Source: Macrothele yani (taxonomy: Eukaryota > Arthropoda > Arachnida > Araneae > Macrothelidae). Taken from it: DNA of 64,000 nt. Position numbers and translations under genes: made by a program. The DNA lies in NCBI GenBank assembly GCA_039090855.1, contig CM077011.1, forward strand, positions 135,472,749 through 135,536,748, in the 5' to 3' direction. This document shows, in pieces, positions 62,301 to 64,000 of the stretch; positions within the stretch are counted from its first letter, which is position 1; each line of letters begins with the position of its first letter. The notes below the pieces were generated by a model. It was not told where the DNA came from, did not search any database, and saw only the letters and a list, made by a program, of their open reading frames with translations.

Positions 62301-64000
62301 CTCACAAGCAGTGGGGATTGTGAGTGGGGGTCTGGTGGAGGCCGAACTGCTTCCCCTACCGCCCACACATCTCACAAGCAGTGGGGATTGTGAGTGGGGG
62401 TCTGGTGGAGGCCGAACTGCTTCCCCTACCGCCCACACATCTCACAAGCAGTGGGTATTGTGAGTGGGGGTCAGGTGGAGGCCGAACTGCTTTCCCAACC
62501 GCTCACAAATCTCACAAGCAGTGGGTATTGTGAGTGGGGGTCTAGTGGAGGCCGAACTGCTTCCCCTACCGCTCACACATTTCACAAGCAGTGGGGATTG
62601 TGAGTAGGGGTCTGGTGGAGGCGGAACTGCTTCCCCTACCGCCCACACATCTCACAAGCAGTGGGGGTCTGGCGTGGCCGAACTGCTTCCCCTACCGCTC
62701 ACACATCTCACAAGCAGTGGGGATTGTAACTGGGGGTCTGGTGGAGGCCGAACTGGTTCCCCAACCGCTCACATTTCTCACAAGCAGTGGGGGTTGTGAG
62801 TGGGGGTCTGGTGGATGCCGAACTGCTTCCCCTACCGCTCGCACATCTCACAAGCAGTGGGGATTGTGAGGGTCTGGTGGAGGCCGAACTGCTTCCCCTA
62901 CCGCTCGCATATCTCACAAGCAGTGGGGATTGTGAGTGGGGGTCTGGTGGAGGCCGAACTGCTTACCCTACCGCCCACACATCTCACAAGCAGTGGGGAT
63001 TGTGAGTGGGGGTCTGGTGGAGGTCGAACTGCTTCCCCTACCGCCCACACATCTCACAATTAGTGGGGATTGTGAGTGGGGGTCTGGTGGAGGCCGAACT
63101 GCTTCCCCTACCGCTCACACATCTCACAAGCAGTGGGAATTGTGAGTGGGGGTCGGGTGGAGGCCGAACTGCTTCCCCTACCGCTCACACATCTCACAAG
63201 CAGTGGGGATTGTGAGTGGGGTCTGGTGTAGGCCGAACTGCTTCCCCTACGACTCGCACATCTCACAAGCAGTGGGGTTGTGAGTGGGGTCTGGTGCAGG
63301 CCGAACTGCTTCCCCTACCACTCACATCTCACAAGCAGTGGGGTTGTGAGTGGGGGTCTGGTGGGGGCCGAACTGCTTCCCCTACCACTCACACATCTCA
63401 CAAGCAGTGGGGATTGTGAGTGGGGGTCTGGTGGAGGCCGAACTGCTTCCCCTACCGCCCACAGATCTCACAAGCAGTAGGGATTGTGAGTGGGGTTCTG
63501 GTGGAGGCCGAACTGCTTCCCCTACCACTCACACATCTCACAAGCAGTGGGGATTGTGAGTGGGGGTCTGGTGGAGGCCGAACTGCTTCCCCTACCGCCC
63601 ACACATCTCACAAGCAGTGGGGATTGTGAGTGGGGGTCTGGTGGAGGCCGAACTGCTTCCCCTACAGCCCACACATCTCACAAGCAGTGGGGATTCTGAG
63701 TGGGGGTCTGGTGGAGGCCGAACTGCTTCCCCTACCGCCCACAGATCTCACAAGCAGTAGGGATTGTGAGTGGGGTTCTGGTGGAGGCCGAACTGCTTCC
63801 CCTACCGCTCACACATCTCACAAGCAGTGGGGATTGTGAGTGGGGGTCTGGTGGAGGCCGAAGTGCTTCCTCTACCACCCACAGATCTCACAAGCAGTGG
63901 GGATTGTGAGTGGAGGTCTGGTGGAGGCCGAACTGCTTCCCCTACCGCTAACACATCTCACAAGCAGTGGGGTTGTGAGTGGGGGTCTGGTGGGGGCCGA
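56391..64000 (+). repeat. 70-bp minisatellite array, ~108 units, runs off window
   Basis: The unit reads ACATCTCACAAGCAGTGGGG, ATTGTGAGTGGGGGTCTGGT, GGAGGCCGAACTGCTTCCCC and TACCGCTCAC. Units are mostly 70 bp, with 69-bp variants and shortened units (for example near 58440-58480 and 58650). Each contains two small inverted repeats, CTCACAA/TTGTGAG and AACTGCTT/AAGCAGT. Long blocks repeat at 1,871 bp and about 1,173 bp. The 70-bp period is not a multiple of three, so the many short ORFs are not genes. Confidence 0.97.

Noticed and set aside
56364..63909. Dozens of 66-138-residue ORFs
   Set aside because: All are shadows of the 70-bp minisatellite, with the same peptide in shifting frames.
56391..64000. 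CRISPR-like array
   Set aside because: Units are contiguous 70-bp tandem repeats with no unique spacers, in a eukaryotic context.

Overview
The window looks like a repeat-dominated stretch of a metazoan nuclear genome, most likely an arthropod and possibly a chelicerate. The sequence shows GT-AG-bounded exons, many Tc1/mariner elements, a hAT fragment, a LINE fragment, several tRNA-derived repeat families and long satellite arrays. No bacterial gene layout, ribosome binding sites or operons are present. The lineage guess is weak and rests on the general character of the repeats and exons.

Host coding sequence is sparse. I support four candidate exons and one weaker one: the terminal exon of a class A GPCR (8249-8590, +) with a poly(A) signal; an unrecognised exon (37518-37868, -); a phase 1-1 exon resembling the start of a MAM domain (46419-46556, -); an exon encoding a CAP/CRISP-type cysteine-rich hinge (55856-55968, -); and a possible terminal exon with an amphipathic helix (46887-46975, +).

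The rest is layered mobile DNA. From left to right: mariner remnants (1-290, 1557-2478, 4860-5490); a 97-bp satellite abutting a Tc1 element (6216-7618); a three-level nest in which a LINE fragment is split by a Tc1 element with an intact transposase (9043-11063), itself interrupted by a tRNA-derived insertion with a 12-bp duplication; a family of composite repeats with 145-bp internal units (15.7-17.6, 23.5-25.2 and 26.4-28.2 kb), one copy carrying a precise 5,939-bp insertion (17580-23518) without long ORFs; a hAT remnant next to Tc1 and mariner fragments (31.5-33.6 kb); and a Foldback-like element (34116-37160) whose arms are tandem 16-bp monomers and which is flanked by a 9-bp direct repeat. 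Further right are more Tc1 copies, a complete DD41D-type element with long terminal inverted repeats (41400-42729), several higher-order tandem arrays, two more young SINE insertions inside Tc1 elements, a second element flanked by inverted 15-bp arrays around a 122-bp satellite (50.95-53.93 kb), and a 7.6-kb array of a 70-bp minisatellite that runs off the window.

The genes do not form a visible functional unit. The main biological content is the record of nested transposition and of satellite expansion inside or beside transposons. The strongest candidates for something undescribed are the Foldback-like element with its higher-order array, the 5.9-kb insertion, and the tRNA-like repeats with a conserved upstream leader.
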